DNA from: Microvirga subterranea
Lineage (GTDB): Bacteria > Pseudomonadota > Alphaproteobacteria > Rhizobiales > Beijerinckiaceae
Assembly: GCF_003350535.1 (NCBI RefSeq)
Contig: NZ_QQBB01000010.1
Location: forward strand, 1-64,000
Direction of reading: 5' to 3'
Length of the DNA stretch: 64,000 nt
Below, one piece after another: positions 26,781 to 35,783 of this stretch. Made by a program: the position numbers and the translations under genes. Position 1 is the stretch's first letter; every line of letters starts with the position of its first letter. Under the pieces are notes generated by a model. That model saw nothing but the letters and a program-made list of their open reading frames with translations, was not told the origin of the DNA and did not search any database.

Positions 26781-27776
26781 CTACAACCAGCGTTTCCAGC
26801 GAAAGAACAGATAGGGCAGCACGGCGGCCATGATCATGAGGCCGATGGCGAAAGGATAGCCGTGCTGCCATTCCAACTCCGGCATGATCTTGAAGTTCAT
26901 CCCGTACATGGACGCCACGAGGGTCGGCGGGAGGAAGATCACCGACATGACCGAGAAGAGCTTGATGATGTCGTTCTGCTCGATGGTGACGAGCCCGAGC
27001 GTAGCGTCGAGCAGGAACTGCAGCTTGTTCGACAGGAACGTGGCGTGCTCCTCGATGGACTGCACGTCGCGCAGCGCCGTGCGCCACTCGGCCTGGTAGC
27101 CGTGGGCGCGCTGCGGCCGCGGCATGGAGGCCGACAGGAAGAGCAGCAGGCGCTCCACCGTCACCATGCTCTCGCGCACGTTGGAGATGAGATCGCCCTT
27201 GCGGCCGATGGATTTCAGAGCCGCCCGGAACGAGGCCGCGCGCCGTGTTCCCTGCCGCTCGTTCTCGAAGATCGTCTGGGACAGACGGTCGACGCGTGAA
27301 CCGACATTGCCGAGGATCTCGGCGGCCCGGTCGATGATGGTCTCGATGAGGCCGTCAAGCACCGCCTCGGGCTGGTGACGGCAGCCGCCGGGCTTCACGG
27401 CGCGCGCCATGAACATGGAGAACGAGCGCGGCTCCCCGTAGCGTACGGTCACGAGCGCCTTCTCGGTCAGGATGAACGACACGTCGATGAGCTTCGGGGT
27501 CTCCGTATCGGACGAGCACAAGACGCGCACGGTCATGTAGCGCGCGTTGTTCTCGGTGTAGAGGATCTCCGACGGCTCGATATCGGCCATCTCCTCCTTG
27601 GTCGGGATCTCGATGTTGAGATGCCTCTCGACCAGCCGGTCCTCTTCCTTCGTGGGCTCGATCAGGTCGATCCACAGGGCATCGTCGGGAATCGGCTCGC
27701 CGGGCTGCAGCGCATAGCGGTCGAGCGAGGGCTCTGGGCGCCCCGAGCGCCCTGCCGGCCTGTGAATCAAGATCAT
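26781..27776 (-). CDS. corA: CorA-family magnesium transporter
   Basis: A 331-residue CorA-type divalent cation channel. It has a large cytoplasmic N-terminal funnel (about 1-265, with DALWIDLIEPTKEEDRLVER) and two C-terminal membrane helices with the signature YGMNF between them (VASMYGMNFKIMPELEWQHG), ending in a basic tail RWKRWL. It forms a homopentamer for Mg2+ uptake, with Co2+ and Ni2+ as alternative ions. The start ATG 27776 precedes ILIHRPAGRSGRP. The minus-strand SDR gene ends 42 bp upstream, so it may be cotranscribed. Confidence 0.9.
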   Translation of the reverse strand: MILIHRPAGRSGRPEPSLDRYALQPGEPIPDDALWIDLIEPTKEEDRLVERHLNIEIPTKEEMADIEPSEILYTENNARYMTVRVLCSSDTETPKLIDVSFILTEKALVTVRYGEPRSFSMFMARAVKPGGCRHQPEAVLDGLIETIIDRAAEILGNVGSRVDRLSQTIFENERQGTRRAASFRAALKSIGRKGDLISNVRESMVTVERLLLFLSASMPRPQRAHGYQAEWRTALRDVQSIEEHATFLSNKLQFLLDATLGLVTIEQNDIIKLFSVMSVIFLPPTLVASMYGMNFKIMPELEWQHGYPFAIGLMIMAAVLPYLFFRWKRWL

Positions 27777-27818
27777 ACGCGTCGCCCCCGAAAGTCCGCC
27801 GTTGTTGTAGCAGAACTT

Positions 27819-28670
27819 CTATGACGAGCGTGAGAGGGGCGGCGTGTCATCCGGCACGAAGAAATCGGGCATCAGGGGCTTCGACGGATCGACCCGGTAC
27901 TTCTCGAAATCCGTCACGCCCTCGCCTGAGAGGAAGACGTCGTCGATGAGGAAGTGTCCGGAAAAGCTTCCCGACGGCTTGAGGAAGACCGCATGGGCCG
28001 CATCGGCCAGGATCTCGGGCGTGCGGCTCGCCTGCACGATCTCGTCGCCGCCGAGCAGGTTCCTCACCGCGCTGGTGGCGATGGTCGTGCGCGGCCAGAG
28101 CGCATTGACGGCGATCCCTCTGCCCCGCAACTCGCCTGCAAGTCCCAGAACGCAGAGGCTCATGCCGTATTTCGCCAGGGAATAGGCGAGATGCGGCGCG
28201 AACCATTTCTCCTTCATGTCGAGCGGAGGCGAGAGCATGAGGATGTGCGGGTTCTCGGCCTTTTCCAGGTGCGGAATCGCGTATTTCGACACCATGTAGG
28301 TGCCGCGCGTGTTGATCTGGTGCATCAGGTCGAACCGCTTCATGTCGGTCTGCGGCGTCGGCGTGAGGCTGATGGCGCTGGCGTTGTTCACCACGATGTC
28401 GATGCCGCCGAAGGTTTCCACCGCCTTCGCGACGGCGCCCTTCACGGCCTCCTCGTCGCGCACGTCGACCACGAGCGGCAGGGCCCTGCCGCCCGCCGTC
28501 TCGATCTCCTCGGCGGCCGTGTAGATGGTGCCCGGCAGCTTCGGGTGCGGCTCGGCGGTCTTGGCCGCGACGACCACGTTGGCGCCGTCCTGCGCCGCGC
28601 GCAGGCCGATGGCGAGGCCGATGCCGCGGGAGGCGCCGGTGATGAAGAGCGTCTTGCCGTTGAGGGTCAT
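27819..28670 (-). CDS. SDR family oxidoreductase (HSDL2-like)
   Basis: A 283-residue SDR resembling the dehydrogenase half of HSDL2 (hydroxysteroid dehydrogenase-like 2). It has TGASRGIGLAI near residue 12, AAKTAEPHPKLPGTIYTAAE, NNASAI, the catalytic Ser in LSPPLDM and YSLAKYGMS (YxxxK). The SCP2 domain of HSDL2 is absent. The start ATG 28670 (MTLNGKTLFITGASRG) lies four bases after the stop of the acyl-CoA dehydrogenase, so both are in one operon, suggesting a role in fatty acyl metabolism. Confidence 0.88.
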   Translation of the reverse strand: MTLNGKTLFITGASRGIGLAIGLRAAQDGANVVVAAKTAEPHPKLPGTIYTAAEEIETAGGRALPLVVDVRDEEAVKGAVAKAVETFGGIDIVVNNASAISLTPTPQTDMKRFDLMHQINTRGTYMVSKYAIPHLEKAENPHILMLSPPLDMKEKWFAPHLAYSLAKYGMSLCVLGLAGELRGRGIAVNALWPRTTIATSAVRNLLGGDEIVQASRTPEILADAAHAVFLKPSGSFSGHFLIDDVFLSGEGVTDFEKYRVDPSKPLMPDFFVPDDTPPLSRSS

Positions 28671-28674
28671 GGGA

Positions 28675-30456
28675 TCAGCTCGCCAGCGCCAGATCGGCGT
28701 CCTGCAGGAAGCTCGCACCACCCAGAACCGTGTCCTCGAGGCCCTTCGCGCCGACCGCAATATTCTCGGCGAAGAAGCGGCACAGCGCGATGCGGGCCGG
28801 ATGCGCCGGATCGGTGTCGCCGCTTGCCATCAGGGCATTCGCCGCGAGCGCGCCTTCGGCGAGCGCCGCGCCTCCTTGAGCCAGCGCGAAGAGGCGAAGA
28901 TACGGCGTCGCGCCCGCCAGCGCCTCGGAGGGCGCGTTGGACGAGACCGCCTTGAGGAGGAAGCTCGTCGCGCGATCCAGGCTCTCGATGGCATCGCGCA
29001 GGCGTGCCGCGGTCGCCCCGAAGGCGGGCGTTGCCTCCTTCATCAGACGCGTGACGACGGCCCGCATGGCGGCGATCTGCGCATGGACCGTCTCGCCGCC
29101 GGAGAGCGGCAGCTTGCGGGTGACGAGATCGATGGCCTGGATGCCGTTGGTGCCCTCGTAGATCGGCGCGATGCGCGCGTCGCGCAGGTGCTGGGCCGCG
29201 CCCGTTTCCTCCACGTAGCCCATGCCGCCATGGACCTGCACGCCCAGCGACGCGACTTCGACGCCGATATCGGTCGAGAAGGCCTTCGCCACCGGCGTGA
29301 GCAGGGAGGCGCGCTCATGGGCCTTCTTCCGGCTCGCCGCATCCTGTTCCAGATGGGCGCGGTCGATGGCCTCCGCGGTCATGTAGCAGATGGCGCGGGA
29401 AGCCGCCGTCAGCGCCTTCATGGTGAGCAGGTTGCGCTGCACGTCCGGGTGCGCGACGATCGGGCTCATGCCCTCGACGGCGCCCATGGGCGCGCGGCCT
29501 TGGCGCCGCTCGCTGGCGTAGCCGAGCGCCTGCTGATAGGCGCGCTCCGCGATGGCGACGCCCTGCAGGCCGACCGCGAGGCGGGCGTTGTTCATCATCG
29601 TGAACATGCAGGCAAGGCCGCGGTTCTCCTCGCCCACGAGCCAACCGACCGCGCCGCCGTGATCGCCGAAGATCATGGTGCAGGTGGGCGAGGCATGGAT
29701 GCCGAGCTTGTGCTCGATCGAGTGGCAGCGCACGTCGTTGCGCGTGCCGTCCGGCAGGAACTTGGGAACGAGGAAGAGCGAGATGCCGCGGGTGCCGGCA
29801 GGCGCATCGGGCAGGCGCGCGAGCACGAGATGCACGATGTTGTCGGTGAGATCGTGCTCGCCGTAGGTGATGAAGATCTTCTGGCCAGTGATCCGGTAGG
29901 TCCCGTCACCCGCCGGCTCGGCGCGGGATCGCAGGGCCGCGAGGTCCGAGCCCGCCTGCGGCTCGGTGAGGTTCATGGTGGCGGTCCACTCGCCGGAGAC
30001 GAGCTTTTCCAGATAGCGGCCCTTGAGATCGTCCGAACCGTGCTGCGCCAGCGCCTCGATGGCCCCCATGGTGAGGACGGGGCCGATGCCGAACGCCATG
30101 GAGGCCGAGTTCCACATCTCCACGCAGGCGGAGTTGAGAAGCGTCGGCAACCCCTGCCCGCCATAATCGACCGGGCCCGGCAGGGCGTTCCAGCCCGCCT
30201 CCGTCCAGGCCTTGTAGGCCTCCTTCCAGCCCGGCGCGGTGGTGATGGCGCCATCTTTCAGGACCACCCCGTGCTTGTCGCCCTCCCGGTTCAAGGGCGC
30301 GATCACGTCGTTGGCGAAGCGCCCCGCCTCCTCCAGGATCGTCTGCGCGAGATCGGCGCTGAGATCCGGATAGAGCCCATCCCGCAGGGCACGGTCGAGG
30401 CCGGCCACGTGGCGCATCGTGAAGACGATGTCGGAGACGGGCGCGCGGTAGGACAT
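28675..30456 (-). CDS. Acyl-CoA dehydrogenase with extended C-terminal domain (DmdC-like)
   Basis: A 593-residue FAD enzyme, longer than the usual 380-residue acyl-CoA dehydrogenases. It has the N-terminal domain, middle domain with MNLTEPQAGSDLAALRSRA, the C-terminal helical bundle with the catalytic Glu in PIYEGTNGIQAIDLV, and an extra C-terminal domain of about 120 residues. This architecture is shared with DmdC, the methylmercaptopropionyl-CoA dehydrogenase of DMSP demethylation, but the family is broad and many members act on other acyl-CoAs. The start ATG 30456. The SDR gene follows immediately. Confidence 0.88.
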   Translation of the reverse strand: MSYRAPVSDIVFTMRHVAGLDRALRDGLYPDLSADLAQTILEEAGRFANDVIAPLNREGDKHGVVLKDGAITTAPGWKEAYKAWTEAGWNALPGPVDYGGQGLPTLLNSACVEMWNSASMAFGIGPVLTMGAIEALAQHGSDDLKGRYLEKLVSGEWTATMNLTEPQAGSDLAALRSRAEPAGDGTYRITGQKIFITYGEHDLTDNIVHLVLARLPDAPAGTRGISLFLVPKFLPDGTRNDVRCHSIEHKLGIHASPTCTMIFGDHGGAVGWLVGEENRGLACMFTMMNNARLAVGLQGVAIAERAYQQALGYASERRQGRAPMGAVEGMSPIVAHPDVQRNLLTMKALTAASRAICYMTAEAIDRAHLEQDAASRKKAHERASLLTPVAKAFSTDIGVEVASLGVQVHGGMGYVEETGAAQHLRDARIAPIYEGTNGIQAIDLVTRKLPLSGGETVHAQIAAMRAVVTRLMKEATPAFGATAARLRDAIESLDRATSFLLKAVSSNAPSEALAGATPYLRLFALAQGGAALAEGALAANALMASGDTDPAHPARIALCRFFAENIAVGAKGLEDTVLGGASFLQDADLALAS

Positions 30457-30581
30457 GGTGTTTCCTCTGATGGCGAATGGGTTTTGATATTGACGCGTGT
30501 CGCCCCGCAGTTAAACCCGCGAAAGCGCGCCGACCCGCGTTCGGATTGAAGGATAGTTTAGACGTGAACGATCAGCGGTCA

Positions 30582-31553
30582 ATGGTGCAAACCAAACGCC
30601 TGACGCCCGACGCGGCCGGACTTGCCGAAGCGGCCTCAATCCTCAGGCGCGGCGGCCTCGTGGCCTTCCCGACCGAAACGGTCTACGGGCTGGGAGCCGA
30701 CGCCACCAACCCGGAAGCGGTGGCCGGAATCTACGCCGCCAAGGAGCGGCCGAGCTTCAATCCCCTGATCTCCCATCTCGACAGCTTCGAGGCCGCCAAG
30801 GTTCAGGGGGTCTTCGACGAGACCGCGGAACGGCTGGCGAAGGCCTTCTGGCCGGGCCCCCTCACCCTGGTGGTGCCGGCGGCGAAGACCTGCACGGTCT
30901 CGGACCTCGCCCGCGCGGGCCTCGACAGCGTGGCCTTGAGGGTGCCGGCGCATCTGATGGCCCATGCATTGCTGGAGAAGACCGGATGCCCGGTCGCGGC
31001 CCCCTCTGCCAACCGCTCCGGCCGGATCAGCCCTACCGAGGCCGATCACGTGCTGGGGGACCTCGACGGCCGCATCGATGCGGTGATCGATGGCGGTCCG
31101 GCCATGGTCGGCGTCGAATCCACCATCGTGGCCTGTCTCGGCGGCGCTCCGCGCCTGCTGCGCCCAGGGGGCGTGCCGCGGGAAGCGATCGAGGCGCTGA
31201 TCGGGTGCAGGCTGGAGGCCGGGCCCGAGGCAACGGACAATCCGGTCGCGCCGGGCATGCTCGCGTCGCACTACGCCCCGCGGGCGCAGGTGCGCCTGGA
31301 TGCGGCCGAGATCAGGCCCGGCGAGGCGGCCCTGCTGTTCGGCTCCACGTCGCCCGACGGGCTTCCAGAAGCACGGGCCGTGCTGAGCTTGAGCGAAAGC
31401 GGCGACCTCATCGAGGCCGCCGCCCGTCTGTTCTCGTCCCTGAGGCAGCTCGACGCCTCCGGCGCCGACACCATCGCCGTCAGCCCGATCCCCGAGACCG
31501 GGCTGGGCGAGGCAATCAACGACCGCCTGAGACGGGCTGCGGCGGAGCGCTGA
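30582..31553 (+). CDS. L-threonylcarbamoyladenylate synthase (Sua5 type)
   Basis: A 323-residue long-form Sua5, which makes threonylcarbamoyl-AMP for the t6A modification of ANN-decoding tRNAs. It has the YrdC domain (about 1-200, with GGLVAFPTETVYGLGADA, KERPSFNPLI, PAHLMAHALL and APSANRSGRISPT) and the Sua5 C-terminal domain after PGMLASHYAPRAQV. The start is ATG 30582, matching the usual start before KRLTPDAAG; an in-frame GTG at 30564 is the alternative. The gene is divergent from the acyl-CoA dehydrogenase gene. Confidence 0.92.
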   Translation: MVQTKRLTPDAAGLAEAASILRRGGLVAFPTETVYGLGADATNPEAVAGIYAAKERPSFNPLISHLDSFEAAKVQGVFDETAERLAKAFWPGPLTLVVPAAKTCTVSDLARAGLDSVALRVPAHLMAHALLEKTGCPVAAPSANRSGRISPTEADHVLGDLDGRIDAVIDGGPAMVGVESTIVACLGGAPRLLRPGGVPREAIEALIGCRLEAGPEATDNPVAPGMLASHYAPRAQVRLDAAEIRPGEAALLFGSTSPDGLPEARAVLSLSESGDLIEAAARLFSSLRQLDASGADTIAVSPIPETGLGEAINDRLRRAAAER

Positions 31554-31571
31554 GCCGCCCCGCCCGACGTC

Positions 31572-32174
31572 TTACTTCGCCGTGAGCTTGCTGGCGATCT
31601 CGGCCACGTGGCGGCCCTGGTAACGGGCGCCGTCGAGCTCGACCTGGCTCGGCTGGCGCGAGCCGTCGGGGCCGGTGATCGTCGAGGCGCCGTAGGGCGA
31701 ACCGCCCTTGATCTCGTCGAGGCCCATCTGGCCCGCGAAGGCATAGGGCAGGCCGACGATGATGAAGCCGAGGTGCAGCAGGACCGGGTGGAAGGTCAGG
31801 ATCGTCGATTCCTGGCCGCCATGCTGGGTGCCGCTCGACGTGAAGACCGAACCGACCTTGCCGACGAGGGCGCCGCTCGCCCAGAGCGAACCGGTCTGGT
31901 CAAGGAAGTTCTTCATCTGGGCAGTCATGTTGCCGTAGCGGGTGCCGGTGCCGAAGATGACCGCATCGTACTCGGCGAGCTCTTCCGGCTTGGCGATCGG
32001 GGCTTCCTGATCGAGCTTGTAGTGGGCCTTCTGGGCCACCTCGAGCGGCACGAGTTCCGGCACGCGCTTGACGGTGACGTCGGCGCCGGCCTCGCGGGCC
32101 CCTTCGGCAACCGCATAGGCCATCTTCTCGATATGCCCCCAGGCGGAATAATACAGGACCAGAACCTTGGCCAT
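31572..32174 (-). CDS. wrbA: NAD(P)H:quinone oxidoreductase, WrbA type
   Basis: A flavodoxin-fold quinone reductase of 200 residues that reduces quinones by two electrons and so avoids semiquinone stress. It starts [20 protein letters not shown] (FMN phosphate loop, family YSxxGH), continues [20 protein letters not shown] and [13 protein letters not shown], and ends with [16 protein letters not shown], all typical. The start ATG 32174 has AACAGGTGAG-like purines only; the N-terminus decides it. It is divergent from a LysR gene across 158 bp, a frequent arrangement in which the LysR protein controls the reductase. Confidence 0.93.
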   Translation of the reverse strand: MAKVLVLYYSAWGHIEKMAYAVAEGAREAGADVTVKRVPELVPLEVAQKAHYKLDQEAPIAKPEELAEYDAVIFGTGTRYGNMTAQMKNFLDQTGSLWASGALVGKVGSVFTSSGTQHGGQESTILTFHPVLLHLGFIIVGLPYAFAGQMGLDEIKGGSPYGASTITGPDGSRQPSQVELDGARYQGRHVAEIASKLTAK

Positions 32175-32332
32175 CACGATCTCCAACAGGTGAGGTTGTC
32201 TGTGGTGCGCGAACGCATGCGGCGCCGGCACATCCGGATGTCTTCGATCACCCGATATAACCTAGGGTAAACTTTCCAATCTGCAAAACCAGTGGTACTG
32301 ATGCACGGTCTTTATTGCGTGGATGCAAGACT

Positions 32333-33250
32333 GTGGCGAAGCAGCCTCTCGAGTGGGACGACTTCAGGCTGGTGAAGATCATCGCCGAGGCCAGCGGCCT
32401 CGCGGGAGCTGCCGAACGGCTCGGCGTCAATCACTCCACCGTCTTCCGCCGCCTCGGCCAGATGGAGGACGGGCTCGGGGTCAAGCTCTTCGAGCGCCAT
32501 CGCACCGGCTACGTGCTGACGCCCGCCGGCGAGGAGATGGCGGCGCTCGCGGAGCAGATGGAGGAGAACGTCACCGCCTTCACGCGCAAGCTCGCGGGCC
32601 AGGCGGTCGCTCCGGCAGGCGAGCTGCGCGTCACCACCAACGATTCGCTGCTGATCCACCTGCTCACGCCGCTCTTCACCCGGTTTCTCGTGAGCTGCCC
32701 CGAGATGCGCCTGGACGTGGTCCTGGCCAACCAGGCCCTGAACCTGTCGAAGCGCGATGCCGACGTGGCGATCCGCGCCACCGACACGCCGCCCGAGACC
32801 CTGGTGGGGCGGCGGGTCGCGACCATCGCCTGGGCGATCTACGGCCGTGCCGCGGACTTCCCCGATCCGGGCTCCATCGACCCGTCCACCCTCGTCAACC
32901 GTCCCTGGGTGGCGCTCGGGGATAATCTCGCGACGCTCAAGGCGGCCCGCTATGTGCGCGACCGCGTGGCTCCCGAGCTGATCGCCTACCGGGTCAACAC
33001 GGTGCTGGGGCTGGCGGAGGCGGTCGAGGCCGGCACCGGCATCGGGCCACTGCCCTGCTTCATCGCGGATGCGAATCCGAGCCTCGTCCGGCTGTCCGAC
33101 ATCAATCCGGACTTCTCCGCCGGCCTGTGGCTTCTCACGCACCCGGACCTGCGCCAGTCGGCCCGCGTGCGGGCCTTCATGGACTTCATGGCGGTCGAGA
33201 TCGGCAAGCAGCGCAAGGCCATCGAGGGATACGGGCGCAAGATCGCGTGA
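32333..33250 (+). CDS. LysR-family transcriptional regulator
   Basis: 305 residues. The N-terminal winged helix (EWDDFRLVKIIAEASGLAGAAERLGVNHSTVFRRLGQMEDGLGVKLF region, about 6-60) is followed by a periplasmic-binding-protein-like effector domain. HSTVFRRLGQME is the recognition helix of the LysR subgroup that is common in alphaproteobacteria. GTG 32333 gives the normal start AKQPLEWDDF; a TTG six codons earlier is less likely. It is divergent from wrbA, which is the obvious target candidate. The effector is unknown. Confidence 0.9.
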   Translation: MAKQPLEWDDFRLVKIIAEASGLAGAAERLGVNHSTVFRRLGQMEDGLGVKLFERHRTGYVLTPAGEEMAALAEQMEENVTAFTRKLAGQAVAPAGELRVTTNDSLLIHLLTPLFTRFLVSCPEMRLDVVLANQALNLSKRDADVAIRATDTPPETLVGRRVATIAWAIYGRAADFPDPGSIDPSTLVNRPWVALGDNLATLKAARYVRDRVAPELIAYRVNTVLGLAEAVEAGTGIGPLPCFIADANPSLVRLSDINPDFSAGLWLLTHPDLRQSARVRAFMDFMAVEIGKQRKAIEGYGRKIA

Positions 33251-33260
33251 TCCCGACCGG

Positions 33261-34247
33261 TCAGCCGATCTCCACCACGACCCGTCCGCGAATCCTGCCT
33301 TCGACGATCTTCCGCCCAGCCTCCTGCACCTGATCGAGCGGGATGGTCGAGGTCATGGCCGCGAGCTTGCCGAGATCGAGCTCCCGGGCCAGCCGGTTCC
33401 AGGCCTCCAGGCGGAGCGGCTTCGGGGCCATGACCGAGTCGATGCCGAGCAGCGACACGCCGCGCAGGATGAAGGGCGCCACGGTGGACGGCAGGTCCAT
33501 GCCGCCCGCGAGGCCGCAGGCCGCGATGGCCCCGTGGTACCGGGTCATCGATAGGACGTTGGCGAGCGTCGTCGAGCCGACGGAATCGATGCCGGCGGCC
33601 CAGCGCTCCTTGGCGAGCGGCCGGACAGGACCGTTGAGCTCGCTGCGCTCGATGATCTCCGCGGCGCCGAGCCCCTTCAGGTAATCGGCTTCCTCCGGCC
33701 TTCCGGTGGAGGCGATCACGTGCCAGCCGGCCTTGGCGAGCAGGGCGACCGCTACGGAACCGACTCCGCCGGCCGCGCCGGTCACGACGGCGGGGCCGCG
33801 GTCCGGACGAAGGCCGTGGCGTTCCAGCGCCATCAGCGCGAGCATGGCGGTGTAGCCCGCCGTTCCGATCGCCATCGCCTGCTCGGCGCTCAGGCCCGTC
33901 GGGAGCGGGATCAGCCAATCGCCCTTGACCCGCACCTTCTCGGCATAGGCGCCGAGATGCGTCTCGCCGAGGCCCCAGCCGTTGAGCACGACCGCATCGC
34001 CCGGCTTGAACTCGGGATTTGAGGACGCCTCGACCGTGCCGACGAGATCGACGCCGGGAATCATCGGGAAGCGGCGCACAACCGGGGCCTTGCCGGTGAG
34101 CGCGAGCCCGTCCTTGTAGTTGAGGGTCGAATGCGACACGCGGACGGTGACGTCGCCGTCCATCAGGTCGGCCTCGTCGAAGTCTCGCAGCTCGACGGTC
34201 TGTCCGCTCTCGTTCTTGTCGATGACGACGGCCCTGAATGCGCCCAT
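33261..34247 (-). CDS. YhdH/AcuI family quinone oxidoreductase (acrylyl-CoA reductase-like)
   Basis: A 328-residue zinc-free medium-chain dehydrogenase. It starts [20 protein letters not shown] and carries [39 protein letters not shown], the nucleotide motif [20 protein letters not shown] and [11 protein letters not shown], all shared with YhdH and AcuI, which reduce acryloyl-CoA to propionyl-CoA with NADPH. The start ATG 34247 has GGAGGAACG upstream. Its 3' end is convergent with the LysR gene, ten bases apart. Confidence 0.9.
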   Translation of the reverse strand: MGAFRAVVIDKNESGQTVELRDFDEADLMDGDVTVRVSHSTLNYKDGLALTGKAPVVRRFPMIPGVDLVGTVEASSNPEFKPGDAVVLNGWGLGETHLGAYAEKVRVKGDWLIPLPTGLSAEQAMAIGTAGYTAMLALMALERHGLRPDRGPAVVTGAAGGVGSVAVALLAKAGWHVIASTGRPEEADYLKGLGAAEIIERSELNGPVRPLAKERWAAGIDSVGSTTLANVLSMTRYHGAIAACGLAGGMDLPSTVAPFILRGVSLLGIDSVMAPKPLRLEAWNRLARELDLGKLAAMTSTIPLDQVQEAGRKIVEGRIRGRVVVEIG

Positions 34248-34334
34248 TGATCGTTCCTCCACCATGTTGGCCCATTTGGAGCGCGGTGGAGGATCAGGGC
34301 AAGCGCGAAGGGCTCATTCCTTCGGCGAAGGCGC

Positions 34335-34384
34335 GTGCATCGTGCGGAAAAGTGGACACCGGTTTTCCGCAATGAACGATGCAC
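34335..34384. repeat. Palindromic extragenic repeat (Rhizobiales hairpin type)
   Basis: Outer arms GTGCATCGT (34335-34343) and ACGATGCAC (near 34376-34384), inner arms GCGGAAAA and TTTTCCGC, loop around GTGGACACCGG. Similar elements with TTTTCCGC and a CACTTTTC/CCGGTTTTCC core are scattered between genes in many Rhizobiales. It lies between the AcuI-like gene and the MFS gene, both on the minus strand. Confidence 0.65.
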
Positions 34385-34402
34385 GACTTCGAAAGATGAG
34401 GA

Positions 34403-35647
34403 TCACTCCGCCGGCTGGAGAGACGGCGCGCGCTCGACCGGCTCTTCCTTGATCGGCAGATTGATCAGCGCCGACGCGATTCCGAGCGCGATCGAGAGCC
34501 ACCACACGAAGGTGTAGTTGCCGTAGGCCTCGTAGAGCAGTCCGCCGAGCCACACGCCGAGGAAGCCGCCGACCTGATGCGAGAAGAACGCGAAGCCGTA
34601 GAGCATGGCCATGTAGCGCGTGCCGAACATCAGCATCACGAGGGACGATGTGGGCGGCACCGTTGAGAGCCAGAGCAGCCCGATGGAGACGCCGAACGCG
34701 ATGGAGCTCACGGGAGAGGCCGGGATCAGGATGAAGGCCGCGATCGCCACCGAGCGGCCGAGATAGATCCAGGCGAGCAGCCAGCGCTTCGACATGCGCG
34801 TCGACAGCCAGCCGGCGGACAGCGACCCGACCGCGTTGGCGAGGCCGATGACCGCGAGGGTCCAGCCGCCGATGGCGGCCGAGAGGCCCGCATCCTTCAG
34901 GTAGGCCGGAAGATGCGCCGTGATGAAGGCGAGCTGGAAGCCGCAGGTGAAAAAGCCGAGAACCAGCAGCACGTAGGAGCGGTGCTGGAAGGCTTCCGAT
35001 AGGGCCTGCCGGATCGACTGGTTCGGCGCGGGCGCCGGACCGCCCTGCGACGCGGCTCCGGCATTGGGCCGGGTCGCCAGCGTCAGGGACAGGGGCAGCA
35101 CGAGCAGAACGCTCACGGCGAAGACCACGAGGGCCTGGTGCCAGCCGATGGAGGAGATGAGCACGTTGCCGATGGGCGGGAAGAGGAACTGGCCGAAGGA
35201 GCCGGCCGCGGTGCCCGCCCCGAAGGCCATGGGCCGCCACTGTTCCGGCAGGAGCTTGCCGAAGGCGCCGAGCACCAGGTTGAACGAGCAGCCCGAGAGG
35301 CCGAAGCCGATCAGGATGCCGGCCCCCAGGTGGAGCATGCCGGGGGTCGTCGCATAGGCCATGACCACGAGGCCGGCCGCATAGAGCAGCGCGCCCACGC
35401 AGAGCACCCGGAGGGCCCCGAACCGGTCCGCCACAGCGCCCGCGAAGGGCTGGCCGAGTCCCCAGAGCAGGTTCTGGAACGCGATGGCGAGGCCGAACAC
35501 GTCGCGCCCCCAGCCGTATTCCGTCGTCATCGGGATCTGGAACAGGCCGGCTGAGGCCCGCGGCCCGAACGTGATGAGGGCAATCAGGCAGCCCGACAGG
35601 ACGATGAGTTCCGGCGAGAAGCGGGATCGATCGGTTTGCGTGGACAT
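34403..35647 (-). CDS. MFS transporter (oxalate/formate antiporter-like)
   Basis: 414 residues with about 12 hydrophobic segments. It starts MSTQTDRSRFSPELIVLSGC and has the loop motif between TM2 and TM3 (PFAGAVADRFGALRVL) of the major facilitator superfamily. The pattern ITFGPRASAGLFQIPMTTEY at the first helix is that of the monocarboxylate/OFA subgroup, so an organic acid is a likely substrate, but this is inference. The start ATG 35647 is chosen because it directly precedes the cytoplasmic N-terminus; an earlier ATG adds ten residues. Confidence 0.85.
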   Translation of the reverse strand: MSTQTDRSRFSPELIVLSGCLIALITFGPRASAGLFQIPMTTEYGWGRDVFGLAIAFQNLLWGLGQPFAGAVADRFGALRVLCVGALLYAAGLVVMAYATTPGMLHLGAGILIGFGLSGCSFNLVLGAFGKLLPEQWRPMAFGAGTAAGSFGQFLFPPIGNVLISSIGWHQALVVFAVSVLLVLPLSLTLATRPNAGAASQGGPAPAPNQSIRQALSEAFQHRSYVLLVLGFFTCGFQLAFITAHLPAYLKDAGLSAAIGGWTLAVIGLANAVGSLSAGWLSTRMSKRWLLAWIYLGRSVAIAAFILIPASPVSSIAFGVSIGLLWLSTVPPTSSLVMLMFGTRYMAMLYGFAFFSHQVGGFLGVWLGGLLYEAYGNYTFVWWLSIALGIASALINLPIKEEPVERAPSLQPAE

Positions 35648-35783
35648 GTCGAGACCCTGAACGGCAAGGGGCGGCACATTATCCTGAGTCGCGCATCACC
35701 GGAATTGAAAGTTTGTAGCCTTAAGTATGACGAACGGTGATAGGTCGTCGATCCACCCGACCACGGTGCGCCACCGCCGCGCC

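Noticed and set aside
28525..30549. Long plus-strand open frame opposite the acyl-CoA dehydrogenase gene
   Set aside because: Shadow frame; the minus-strand gene carries all catalytic motifs.
32175..32332. A LysR T-N11-A operator in the wrbA-LysR gap
   Set aside because: An imperfect ACC-TAGG-GT type dyad is visible near 32260-32276, but it is too short and imperfect to name as an operator.
28675..34247. A DMSP-degradation locus (DmdC-like dehydrogenase and AcuI-like reductase within 4 kb)
   Set aside because: No dmdA, dmdB, dmdD or DMSP lyase is present, and both families are common in non-DMSP metabolism.
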